Assembly (NCBI GenBank): GCA_000437275.1
Contig: FR899741.1
Coordinates: forward strand, 1-15,092
Direction of reading: 5' to 3'
From: Clostridium sp. CAG:411
GTDB lineage: Bacteria; Bacillota; Clostridia; Lachnospirales; Lachnospiraceae
DNA length: 15,092 bases
Position 1 is the first letter of the stretch, and each line of letters opens with the position of its first letter. The position numbers were made by a program, and so were the translations under genes. The notes under the pieces were generated by a model. It searched no databases, was not told the DNA's origin, and saw only the letters and a list, made by a program, of their open reading frames with translations. Shown here in pieces: positions 6,487 through 14,025 of the stretch.

Positions 6487-7176
6487 CTATCCTATTCCCA
6501 ATGCTTTCTTTGCAAGAGAATCTGCCAAATCGTTATAATAATCATCCGAATGTCCCTTCACTTTTACGAAATATATTTGTATTTTTTCCTGAATAGAATC
6601 AAAAAAAGCTTTGTAAGCTTTAGTCCCTTCTTTATTCGTTTTCCATTCTCCTAGGCACCATTTAGCAATGCCTTCGTAATCATGATAGATATATACTTCC
6701 TTGCAACCATGTTCCAACGCAAAACGCATGGCACATTCCGCCCCCTTTATTTCTCCCGCTACATTACGCATAGAAACCAAAGATTCATCCTCGACTTTTT
6801 CTGAAAAGCAATATTCTTTTCCATCAAAAGCAACCACAGCACCATATGAAAATTCTTTTGTACCATTATAATAACTTCCATCTACATATGCTACCGCAAT
6901 ATCTGTAGTTGGATTAGAAAGTACATCTTTCATATCTGGATATAAAGCATTTTTTGCATTTCCATTTTTTTTGTTTCCACTATTTTCTGCCCGTTTTTGT
7001 ACCGATGTACTTTTCTTCTCGCTATTTGCTCCTATAAATTGCTCTGCCTCCTCCAAGGATAAAAAACTTTTATAGGTTGCACCAGAAAAACCATCCACTT
7101 GTGCCTTACACTCCGCCCATGTCTTATATACTCCAGGCTTTCTTCCATTTTTTACTGCATAAAATTTTTTTGCCAT
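6487..7176 (-). CDS. Ribonuclease H with N-terminal viroplasmin domain
   Basis: This RNase HI-type enzyme should cleave the RNA strand of RNA-DNA hybrids. Residues 3-48, KKFYAVKNGRKPGVYKTW onward to SFLSLEEAEQFI, form the small viroplasmin (caulimovirus VI-like) hybrid-binding domain seen in eukaryotic RNase H1 and many Firmicutes enzymes. A lysine- and asparagine-rich linker (50-80) follows. The catalytic domain starts near 93 with YVDGS (Asp99), then GEIKGAE (Glu142), YHDYEGI (Asp166) and KGHSDDYYNDLAD (Asp216), so all four acidic positions are present. The open frame could start 19 codons earlier, but GGAGA lies six bases before the ATG at 7176 and the viroplasmin domain starts right there, so I use that start (229 residues). 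Confidence 0.92.
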   Translation of the reverse strand: MAKKFYAVKNGRKPGVYKTWAECKAQVDGFSGATYKSFLSLEEAEQFIGANSEKKSTSVQKRAENSGNKKNGNAKNALYPDMKDVLSNPTTDIAVAYVDGSYYNGTKEFSYGAVVAFDGKEYCFSEKVEDESLVSMRNVAGEIKGAECAMRFALEHGCKEVYIYHDYEGIAKWCLGEWKTNKEGTKAYKAFFDSIQEKIQIYFVKVKGHSDDYYNDLADSLAKKALGIG

Positions 7177-7334
7177 CCTATATCTCCATCTTCTATTTTC
7201 ATTTTTAGAACCAAGCAAACGATTCTCTTTCACTCTCTATGTCTATGTTTTTCCTTATAAAAACCTATTTTATTTTTACTTTCAATGCTTGCTACATCCT
7301 CACATAGACTTTTATAGATTTTACTTTATAGAGT

Positions 7335-7369
7335 AAAAAAGGACATTGGTACGTGTCACCATGTCCCTT
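7335..7369 (-). terminator. Terminator of galE
   Basis: On the minus strand GGACAT and ACC near the end pair with GGT and ATGTCC (one bulged base, 7-base loop) and the stem is followed by six T. It lies about 27 bases after the galE stop codon and separates galE from the RNase H gene. Confidence 0.8.
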
Positions 7370-7395
7370 TTATCTATTTCATTTTCGTTTACTAA

Positions 7396-8409
7396 CTATG
7401 CATTGTAGCCCTTTGGATTTTTAGACTGCCATCTCCAAGAATCTTCACACATTTTATCAATTCCACGTTCCGCTTTCCAGCCTAATTCCTTTTCTGCTTT
7501 TGTAGGGTCAGAATAACAAATTGCCGCATCCCCAGGTCTTCTTTCTACAATCTTGTATGGCAATGTCTTACCACATGCTTTTTCGAAGTTATGAATAATA
7601 TCCAATACACTATATCCAATTCCTGTTCCAAGATTATATGTAACAATGCCTGGATTTGTTGCCAATTTTTCCAAAGCCTTAATATGTCCAATTGCCAAAT
7701 CTACAACATGGATATAATCACGTACTCCAGTTCCATCTGGTGTGTCATAATCGTCTCCAAACACATTGATACATTCTAACTCTCCAACTGCCACTTTTGC
7801 AACATATGGAAGCAAATTGTTTGGAATTCCCTGTGGGTCTTCTCCGATTTCGCCACTTTCATGGGCTCCAATCGGATTAAAATAACGAAGCAGCGCAATA
7901 TTCCATGTAGAATCTGCTGCATAAATATCACGAAGCATATCCTCAATGACAAGTTTTGTTCTTCCGTATGGGTTTAAAACAGAAAGCGGTGCATCTTCTG
8001 TAATTGGCACAGTTTTCGGAATTCCATATACAGTTGCAGAAGAACTAAATACAAGATTTTTGCATCCTGTACGTTCCATCACTTTTAAAAGATTAATGGT
8101 TCCCGTAAAATTGTTATCAAAGTATTTTAACGGCTCACGACAACTTTCACCAACTGCCTTCAATCCAGCAAAATGAATTACTGCATCTGGTTTTTCTTTT
8201 TTGAAGATTTCTTCCATACCAGCTTCGTTACGGATATCTTCTTTATAAAACGTCACAGGCTTACCTGTAATCTTTTCTACTCGCTTTAAAGCTTCTTCAC
8301 TGGCATTATAAAGATTATCCAAAACTACAACTTCATATCCAGCCTGTAATAATTCCACGTCTGTATGACTGGCAATAAAACCAGCTCCTCCGGTCACTAA
8401 TACTTTCAT
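7396..8409 (-). CDS. galE: UDP-glucose 4-epimerase
   Basis: GalE interconverts UDP-glucose and UDP-galactose with bound NAD+, in the Leloir pathway and to supply UDP-galactose for surface polymers. The 337-residue protein has GGAGFIASHTD at the N-terminus, FAGLKAVGES (80-89), FSSSATVYG (121-129), the catalytic YGRTK (Tyr148, Lys152) and RYFNPIGAH, a strong GalE signature. The third glycine of GxxGxxG is alanine (position 13), a tolerated variation in extended short-chain dehydrogenases. AGGTGA precedes the ATG. It has its own extended -10 promoter and a terminator, so it seems monocistronic, although readthrough from trpC is possible. With glf upstream it points to UDP-galactofuranose production. 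Confidence 0.95.
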   Translation of the reverse strand: MKVLVTGGAGFIASHTDVELLQAGYEVVVLDNLYNASEEALKRVEKITGKPVTFYKEDIRNEAGMEEIFKKEKPDAVIHFAGLKAVGESCREPLKYFDNNFTGTINLLKVMERTGCKNLVFSSSATVYGIPKTVPITEDAPLSVLNPYGRTKLVIEDMLRDIYAADSTWNIALLRYFNPIGAHESGEIGEDPQGIPNNLLPYVAKVAVGELECINVFGDDYDTPDGTGVRDYIHVVDLAIGHIKALEKLATNPGIVTYNLGTGIGYSVLDIIHNFEKACGKTLPYKIVERRPGDAAICYSDPTKAEKELGWKAERGIDKMCEDSWRWQSKNPKGYNA

Positions 8410-8524
8410 TTCATCACCTACATAACTTAATATGCCCTTTCCTATTCATTTTGTAACTGTTCTGGCAGAAAATAAGGAATTGCGATTTAACACAATCACA
8501 TTACTTTCCACTAAATTTAAACCC

Positions 8525-8553
8525 ATAATACCATAGAACGAACCAGAAAGCAA
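8525..8553 (-). promoter_or_regulatory. Promoter of galE
   Basis: The minus strand reads TTGCTT (8548-8553), a 17-base spacer and TATTAT (8525-8530), preceded by TGG as an extended -10. It begins only 13 bases after the trpC stop codon. The leader to the galE start is about 110 bases and contains a weak 6-bp hairpin (8482-8499) but no recognised regulatory fold. Confidence 0.65.
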
Positions 8554-8565
8554 GTTTGCTCCTAT

Positions 8566-9345
8566 CTACTTTCCTCTCAACTCTTTCAATGCAGCTTTCT
8601 TATCTGCGCTACGCATAAACGTTTCACCTATTAAAACAGCATTTGTGCCATTTTCTCTAAGCTTTTGAATATCCGCAGCTGTCTTAATACCACTTTCAGA
8701 AATGAAAACAATATCTTCTGGCACCATTTTTCGATATCTGGCACTATTATTAATATCAACCGTAAATGTACGCAAATCTCGATTATTTACACCGATTATC
8801 TTCGCCCCGGATTCTAAAGCCATTTTAACTTCTTCTTCGTCATGTGCTTCTACAATTGCCGACAAACCAAGCGAATGTGCTAAATCTAAATATTTTTTCA
8901 GCGTAGGCAAATCCAAAATGGCACAAATAAGAAGTACACAACTGGCTCCAATTGTTTTCGCCTCATAAATCATATATTCATCAACCGTAAAATCTTTTCG
9001 CAATACTGGGATTTTGACATTTTTCACAATTTCCTCTAAATATTCATTCTTGCCCTGAAAATAGTAAGGCTCTGTAAGAACGGAAATTGCCGCTGCACCA
9101 GCCTCCTCATATTCTTTGGCAATCTCCACATAAGGAGAATCTGGTGCTATCAGTCCTTTGGATGGAGATGCTTTCTTTACTTCACAAATAAAAGAAATAT
9201 CTTCCTGTTGTAATGCTTTTAGAAAAGGGAAGCCTGTATTGGCATCCATCTCCAACGCTTTTGTCTTTATTTCCTCTAAGGAAACTTTCTTTTTCTGTTC
9301 TGCCACACGCACTTTCGTACGTTCTGCAATTTCTTCTAAAATCAT
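8566..9345 (-). CDS. trpC: Indole-3-glycerol phosphate synthase
   Basis: TrpC closes the indole ring, turning carboxyphenylamino-deoxyribulose phosphate into indole-3-glycerol phosphate. The 259-residue (beta/alpha)8 barrel has the expected active-site segments: CEVKKASPSKG (54-64, Glu55 and Lys57), LRKDF (Lys117), VEAHDEEE (Glu166), GVNNRDLRTF (Asn187) and SESGI (216-220). It is a monofunctional enzyme: no TrpF domain is fused to it. GGAGAG precedes ATG, and the gene begins 17 bases after trpD. It is the last gene of the trp cluster here; no good terminator follows, and the galE promoter begins almost at once. Confidence 0.96.
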   Translation of the reverse strand: MILEEIAERTKVRVAEQKKKVSLEEIKTKALEMDANTGFPFLKALQQEDISFICEVKKASPSKGLIAPDSPYVEIAKEYEEAGAAAISVLTEPYYFQGKNEYLEEIVKNVKIPVLRKDFTVDEYMIYEAKTIGASCVLLICAILDLPTLKKYLDLAHSLGLSAIVEAHDEEEVKMALESGAKIIGVNNRDLRTFTVDINNSARYRKMVPEDIVFISESGIKTAADIQKLRENGTNAVLIGETFMRSADKKAALKELRGK

Positions 9346-9362
9346 GTTATCTCTCCATTTCC

Positions 9363-10370
9363 TTAGGCGTTTGTTGCAGCAATAAACTTTTCTAACTGTG
9401 CCTTTGCCTTTCCGCTGTCAATTGCTTCTTGTGCCAATGCAATTCCTCCCTCTATTGTGATTTGGTTTGTTATATGAAGCGCTGCTGCTGCATTGATTAC
9501 TACTGCATCTCTTTTCGGACCTTTTTCACCATCTAAAATTGCTTTTGCGATCGCAGCATTTTCAGTTGGAGTTCCTCCTACTAAGTCTTCTTTTTTACAC
9601 AAAGAGAAACCATATTTTTCAGGATCTAATGTATATTCCTCAAATTTTCCGTCGTTAAACTCACATACTGTCGTTGTAGCACTCATAGAAATTTCATCCA
9701 AACAATCGTTTCCATATACTACCATACCTCTTTTTACACCTAAATTAGAAAGAACGGTTGCCAATGGTTTTACAAGAGACTTATCATACACTCCCAACAA
9801 CTGTAAATTTGCTTTTGCAGGATTTGCAAGAGGTCCTAATAAATTAAATACAGTCGGTATTTTAATTTCCTTTCGCACCGCACCTACAAATCGCATTGCT
9901 GTATGATATTTCTGCGCAAAAAGGAAACAAAGTCCAAAATCTTCCAAACAAGAAGCACTTACCTTCTCATCTGCCATTAAATTTACACCTAACTCTTCTA
10001 ATACATCCGCAGTACCACACTTACTAGATGCCGCACGATTTCCATGTTTTGCAACTTTTGCACCAACGCTGGATGCCACAACAGATGCCAAAGTAGAAAT
10101 ATTAAAGGTTCCGGCACAATCTCCACCTGTACCTACAATATCAATTACTTCTGGAACATCATAAGAAAATACGCCACAATGTTTACGCATAATTGCCGCA
10201 CAAGCTGTTATCTCATCAATCGTTTCGCCTTTCATATGCATAGCTGTTAAAAAGGCTGCCTTCTGTGCGTCTGTAGCCTTTCCACTCATAATTTCATCCA
10301 TTACGTCTGCTGCAATGTCGTATGTTAAATTTTCATTCTTAACTAATTTTGCAATTGCTTCTTGAATCAT
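9363..10370 (-). CDS. trpD: Anthranilate phosphoribosyltransferase
   Basis: TrpD attaches phosphoribosyl from PRPP to anthranilate. The 335-residue protein has the small helical N-terminal domain and the PRPP-binding GTGGD (80-84), NIST (90-93) and KHGNRAASSKCGTADVLE (108-125) segments that define the family. It is a stand-alone enzyme, not fused to the TrpG amidotransferase as in some enterics. AGGAGG lies eight bases before ATG. It follows trpG by 39 bases in the operon and acts in the cytosol. Confidence 0.97.
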   Translation of the reverse strand: MIQEAIAKLVKNENLTYDIAADVMDEIMSGKATDAQKAAFLTAMHMKGETIDEITACAAIMRKHCGVFSYDVPEVIDIVGTGGDCAGTFNISTLASVVASSVGAKVAKHGNRAASSKCGTADVLEELGVNLMADEKVSASCLEDFGLCFLFAQKYHTAMRFVGAVRKEIKIPTVFNLLGPLANPAKANLQLLGVYDKSLVKPLATVLSNLGVKRGMVVYGNDCLDEISMSATTTVCEFNDGKFEEYTLDPEKYGFSLCKKEDLVGGTPTENAAIAKAILDGEKGPKRDAVVINAAAALHITNQITIEGGIALAQEAIDSGKAKAQLEKFIAATNA

Positions 10371-10409
10371 ATCTATATCCTCCTATACATTCCACAATAC
10401 ACGTTATAA

Positions 10410-10979
10410 TTATTTTATCTCAAAGAAATTTCTAAGCATTTGCATGCCATCTGGTGTCATAATTGATTCTGGATGAAATTGTAAGCCATAAATTTCATAC
10501 TCTTTATGTTTTACAGCCATAATTTCTCCATCCGCTGTCTCTGCAATCACCTGTAAACATTCTGGGAAATTTTCTTCCAATGCGGCAAGAGAATGATAAC
10601 GAGCCACTTTTACATCAGGGGCAATTCCTTTAAAAATATCTGCATTGGTATCCAATTTTGCTATAGACTGTTTTCCATGCATTAACTGCTTTGCATAAGA
10701 AACCGTAGCACCAAATACCTCACAAATTGCCTGATGTCCTAAACATACACCTAAAATAGGAACTTTTCCTTTAAAATATCGAATCACGTCTTCACAAATA
10801 CCAGCATCACTTGGCTTTCCAGGTCCTGGTGACAATAAAATATGACTTGGATTCATTTCTTCTATTTCCTGACAAGTACAAGCATCATTTCGAATTACCT
10901 TTATATCAGGATTTATCGTACCTACATATTGAAAAAGATTGTAAGAAAAACTATCATAATTATCTATTAAAAGTATCAT
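10410..10979 (-). CDS. trpG: Anthranilate synthase glutamine amidotransferase subunit
   Basis: TrpG releases ammonia from glutamine and passes it to TrpE. The 189-residue class I glutamine amidotransferase shows IDNYDSFSYN (5-14), LSPGPGKPSDAG (49-60), the nucleophile Cys79 in GVCLGHQ, and the triad partners His169 and Glu171 in QFHPES. In Firmicutes the same subunit sometimes also serves aminodeoxychorismate synthase in folate synthesis (PabA); I cannot exclude that here. The start codon is one base after the trpE stop and its AGGAGG lies inside the end of trpE, so translation of the two subunits is probably coupled. Confidence 0.95.
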   Translation of the reverse strand: MILLIDNYDSFSYNLFQYVGTINPDIKVIRNDACTCQEIEEMNPSHILLSPGPGKPSDAGICEDVIRYFKGKVPILGVCLGHQAICEVFGATVSYAKQLMHGKQSIAKLDTNADIFKGIAPDVKVARYHSLAALEENFPECLQVIAETADGEIMAVKHKEYEIYGLQFHPESIMTPDGMQMLRNFFEIK

Positions 10980-10980
10980 A

Positions 10981-12468
10981 TTATTCTTCCTCCTTTCCCA
11001 TAGCAGATGCCTGTTCTACTGCATTTAACACTGCACGAGCCTTATTTAAGCATTCCTGAAATTCGCTTTCAGGAACAGAATCTGCTACAACACCTGCACC
11101 AGAACGAACCATTATCTTATCTTTTACTTTGTAGGCAATACGAATTGCAATACAAGTATCCAAATTTCCTGCAAAATCAATATATCCAATGGCCCCTCCA
11201 TAAATGCCACGTTTATTATCTTCTAACTCATTGATAATCTCACAAGCACGTATCTTTGGAGCACCAGATAATGTTCCTGCCGGCAATACTGCATCTACCG
11301 CATCAATTGCTTTACAATCATCACGAAGTTCTCCCTCTACGGTTGAGCCAATATGCATAACATGTGAATAGCGTTCAATCTGCATGTATTTGTCCAATTT
11401 TACAGAACCAAACTTACTGATTTTTCCCAAATCATTTCGTCCCAAATCCACTAGCATGTTATGTTCTGCACACTCTTTTGGATCTGCTAATAAGCCGCGT
11501 TCCAATTCTAAATCTTCTTCTTTTGATTTTCCTCTTGGTCTGGTTCCTGCTAATGGAAATGTCAAAAGTTTTTTATCTTCTAATTTAACCAAAGTTTCTG
11601 GAGAAGCTCCTGCAACCTCAATGGCATCTCCACTAAAATAAAACATATATGGTGAAGGATTTAAGGTACGAAGCACACGATATACGTCAAACAAACTTCC
11701 TTCAAAATCTGCGGCCAAGCGGTTCGACAAAACAACCTGAAAAATATCTCCTTCTTTAATATATTTCTTTGCCTTCTCTACCATTTTGCAATATTGCTCC
11801 TTATCAAACAATGGCTTAAATTCAGATTTCAAGTTTGCAGTTGGAATTTCTGCTTTCTCCCCATGTCTAATAATATCTTTTAATTCCTCAATATCCTTAA
11901 CTGCTTGCTCATAACTATGTTCCAAATCTTCTGCGGATGCATTTACAATCAGGATAATTTTTTTCTTAATGTTATCATAGGCAATTACCTTGTCAAAAAG
12001 CATTACATCTACATCCTGGAAGCCATCTTCATCCTTTGCATCCAATTTTAATTTTGGTTCACTGTATTTTAAGTAGTCATAGGAAAAATAGCCTACAAAT
12101 CCACCCGTAAAAGTAGGAAATTCTTCAATCTTAGGGCTTTTATAATCCTTCAATATTTCGGTTATAAAGTCACCTGGATGCATCTCTTTTACTTCCCTAA
12201 GCACTTTCCCATCCATATCTTTCATTGTAAGGATTCCATTTGTACAAGTTACATCATATTTAGGATTAAATCCCAAAAACGTATAGCGGCTCATAAATGC
12301 CTGTTCCTCTACGCTTTCTAATATATAGCAATGCTCACTTTTCGCCTTCAATTTGCGAAGCACCTCTATTGGTGTAATCAAATCCGAAAAAATTTCGCTT
12401 GCAACAGGAATCATCTTGTAACCATCTTTTGCATATTGTTTTGCTTCTTCTAAACTAGGTATTGCCAT
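10981..12468 (-). CDS. trpE: Anthranilate synthase component I
   Basis: TrpE converts chorismate and ammonia to anthranilate, the committed step of tryptophan synthesis. The 495-residue protein has the N-terminal ILESVE segment (49-54), which matches the LLES motif involved in tryptophan feedback binding, and the chorismate-binding core with FQVVLSNR, AGTRPRGKSKEED, HNMLVDLGRNDLGK and PAGTLSGAPKIRACEII near the C-terminus. These fit TrpE better than PabB, and the T-box and neighbours agree. AAGGAG lies eight bases before ATG. It is the first gene of the operon, directly after the T-box attenuator. Confidence 0.97.
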   Translation of the reverse strand: MAIPSLEEAKQYAKDGYKMIPVASEIFSDLITPIEVLRKLKAKSEHCYILESVEEQAFMSRYTFLGFNPKYDVTCTNGILTMKDMDGKVLREVKEMHPGDFITEILKDYKSPKIEEFPTFTGGFVGYFSYDYLKYSEPKLKLDAKDEDGFQDVDVMLFDKVIAYDNIKKKIILIVNASAEDLEHSYEQAVKDIEELKDIIRHGEKAEIPTANLKSEFKPLFDKEQYCKMVEKAKKYIKEGDIFQVVLSNRLAADFEGSLFDVYRVLRTLNPSPYMFYFSGDAIEVAGASPETLVKLEDKKLLTFPLAGTRPRGKSKEEDLELERGLLADPKECAEHNMLVDLGRNDLGKISKFGSVKLDKYMQIERYSHVMHIGSTVEGELRDDCKAIDAVDAVLPAGTLSGAPKIRACEIINELEDNKRGIYGGAIGYIDFAGNLDTCIAIRIAYKVKDKIMVRSGAGVVADSVPESEFQECLNKARAVLNAVEQASAMGKEEE

Positions 12469-12489
12469 CTAAAACACTCCTTTTAAAAC

Positions 12490-12523
12490 AAAAAAACCGC
12501 CCTTAATAAAATATTAAGGACGG
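12490..12523 (-). terminator. T-box attenuator terminator of the trp leader
   Basis: CCGTCCTTAATA pairs with TATTAAGGGCGG (one G-U pair, loop of three U) and seven T follow. It lies 21 bases before the trpE start codon and competes with the antiterminator that includes the T-box sequence. Confidence 0.92.
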
Positions 12524-12763
12524 GTAAATATTCACTCGCGGTACCACCTTTTTTGATGCAACTGCATCCACTCATAATGTACTGACATACACAATCGAAT
12601 ATAACGGTTCGATACACCGTCGGGTATTACTAAGCATCTGCTGTTCTTCCCGCCCTTATGAGTCCATTCACTAAAAACCTGTTTGCCGCAATCACACCAT
12701 TTTGCGACTCTCTGAAATTCATCTGTCTTTCGCTACTTCTCTCAATCACTGGTTTCATTTATT
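12490..12763 (-). promoter_or_regulatory. T-box leader of the trp operon, UGG specifier
   Basis: The leader RNA carries the conserved T-box sequence AAGGTGGTACCGCG (12537-12550), which reads the tRNA acceptor end. The Stem I base is formed by UGAG and CUCA, with a UGG in the context AGUGAAUGGAC (codon at 12664-12666), so the specifier is the tryptophan codon. AGAGAG is visible in the Stem I distal part, and GATGC/GCATC (12555-12568) forms Stem III before the T-box. Uncharged tRNA-Trp should favour the antiterminator and switch the operon on; charged tRNA lets the downstream terminator form. The family mechanism is well known; the specifier assignment is my reading of the fold. Confidence 0.93.
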
Positions 12764-12769
12764 AAAGCC

Positions 12770-12798
12770 ATTTTACTCCCATCAAATGAAAATGTCAA
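12770..12798 (-). promoter_or_regulatory. Promoter of the trp operon
   Basis: The minus strand has consensus TTGACA (12793-12798), a 17-base spacer and TAAAAT (12770-12775). Transcription would start near 12763, just at the beginning of the T-box leader. It lies 50 bases after the glf stop codon. Confidence 0.85.
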
Positions 12799-12847
12799 CT
12801 GTTTTTATCCTTATGCTGATTTGGATCATTTTATAACCAAAATAGGA

Positions 12848-13966
12848 TTAATGTAATTCTTTTTGCGCCATTTCTAAAGCGGCTGCAATTACCGCATCCA
12901 TGTCATAATATTTATATTCGCCTAATCTACCACCAAAAATAACCTTTTGCTCCTTGTCTGCAAAGTTTCGATACTCTGCATATCTAGCACTATTTTTTTC
13001 GTCATTCACTGGATAGTATGGTTCGTCTCCCTGTTTCCATTCGGAAGAATATTCACGGCTGATAATCGTTTTTGGAATATCCTTACCTGCTGCATCTTTT
13101 CCAAATTCAAACCACTTATGCTCAATAATTCTTGTCCATGGTGTCTCTGCATCTGTATAATTTACCGCTGCATTTCCCTGAAAATTCGGTATATCAAGCG
13201 TTTCTGTCTCAAATCGAACGGAACGGTATTCCAATGCACCTAATTGATAATTAAAGTATGCATCAATGGCTCCAGTATAAACTATTTTATCCGCCATAGA
13301 ATCATACTTCTCTTTTTCTTTTAAATAGTCGATTCCCGTTTTCACTTCTATGCCTTCCAACATATTCGAAACCATTTTTGTATAACCACCCATTGGAATT
13401 CCCTGATAGATTGCATTAAAATAATTATTATCAAACGTCAATCTTACAGGTAATCGTTTAATTATAAAAGCAGGTAATTCCGTACATGGTCTTCCCCATT
13501 GCTTTTCTGTATAGCCTTTTACCAATTTTTCATAAATATCTGTACCTACAAGGCTAATTGCCTGCTCTTCCAAGTTATGTGGTTCTGTAATTCCAGCTTT
13601 TTTCTTCTGTTCCTCGATTTTTTCTTCTGCTTCTTTTGGTGTCACTACACCCCACATTTTGTTAAAGGTATACATATTAAATGGCAATGAAAATAATTCA
13701 CCCTTATAGTTTGCCACTGGAGAATTTGTAAATCGATTAAATTCTGCAAACTGATTTACATACTCCCATACCTGTTTATTGTTTGTGTGAAAAATGTGCG
13801 CACCATACTTATGAACATGGATTCCTTCACTTTCTTCTGTATACACATTACCAGCAATGTGGTTTCTCTTATCAATTACAAGAACCTTTTTGCCTGCTTT
13901 TTTTGCTTCCTGTGCAAATACTGCACCATATAATCCTGCTCCAACAATTACATAATCATACTTCAT
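12848..13966 (-). CDS. glf: UDP-galactopyranose mutase
   Basis: Glf contracts the ring of UDP-galactopyranose to UDP-galactofuranose using reduced FAD. The 372-residue flavoprotein has the dinucleotide-binding VGAGLYGA (8-15), IDKRNHIAGNVY (31-42), HKYGAHIFHT (52-61), the YTEKQWG and ALEYRSVRFE segments that line the active site, and the C-terminal FGGRLGEYKYYDMD. These are hallmarks of bacterial Glf and give high confidence. The start is supported by homology of the N-terminus but the ribosome binding site is weak (AGAAGAG almost touching ATG). It lies 59 bases after glmS with no terminator between, so the two may be cotranscribed. UDP-galactose would come from galE. No clear terminator follows. 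Confidence 0.96.
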   Translation of the reverse strand: MKYDYVIVGAGLYGAVFAQEAKKAGKKVLVIDKRNHIAGNVYTEESEGIHVHKYGAHIFHTNNKQVWEYVNQFAEFNRFTNSPVANYKGELFSLPFNMYTFNKMWGVVTPKEAEEKIEEQKKKAGITEPHNLEEQAISLVGTDIYEKLVKGYTEKQWGRPCTELPAFIIKRLPVRLTFDNNYFNAIYQGIPMGGYTKMVSNMLEGIEVKTGIDYLKEKEKYDSMADKIVYTGAIDAYFNYQLGALEYRSVRFETETLDIPNFQGNAAVNYTDAETPWTRIIEHKWFEFGKDAAGKDIPKTIISREYSSEWKQGDEPYYPVNDEKNSARYAEYRNFADKEQKVIFGGRLGEYKYYDMDAVIAAALEMAQKELH

Positions 13967-14025
13967 ACTCTTCTTTTAAGGAGAACTCTCCCTGCTCCTC
14001 TCTTTTTCAATCGTTTTTTTATTTT

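Noticed and set aside
7177..7233. Upstream extension of the RNase H gene to a start at 7233
   Set aside because: GGAGA precedes the ATG at 7176 and the conserved viroplasmin domain begins immediately there.
7241..7309. GTCTATGT / ACATAGAC inverted repeat of 8 bp upstream of the RNase H gene
   Set aside because: The arms are 53 bases apart in a very AT-rich stretch with many CTATG-like words, so chance is likely.
12800..12847. TTTGG/CCAAA stem after the glf stop codon as a terminator
   Set aside because: The stem has only five pairs, a long loop and no U-run.
13978..13999. Short GGAG/CTCC hairpins in the glmS-glf gap as a terminator or switch
   Set aside because: Stems have 4-5 pairs and no U-run; the stretch is simply purine-rich on the coding strand.
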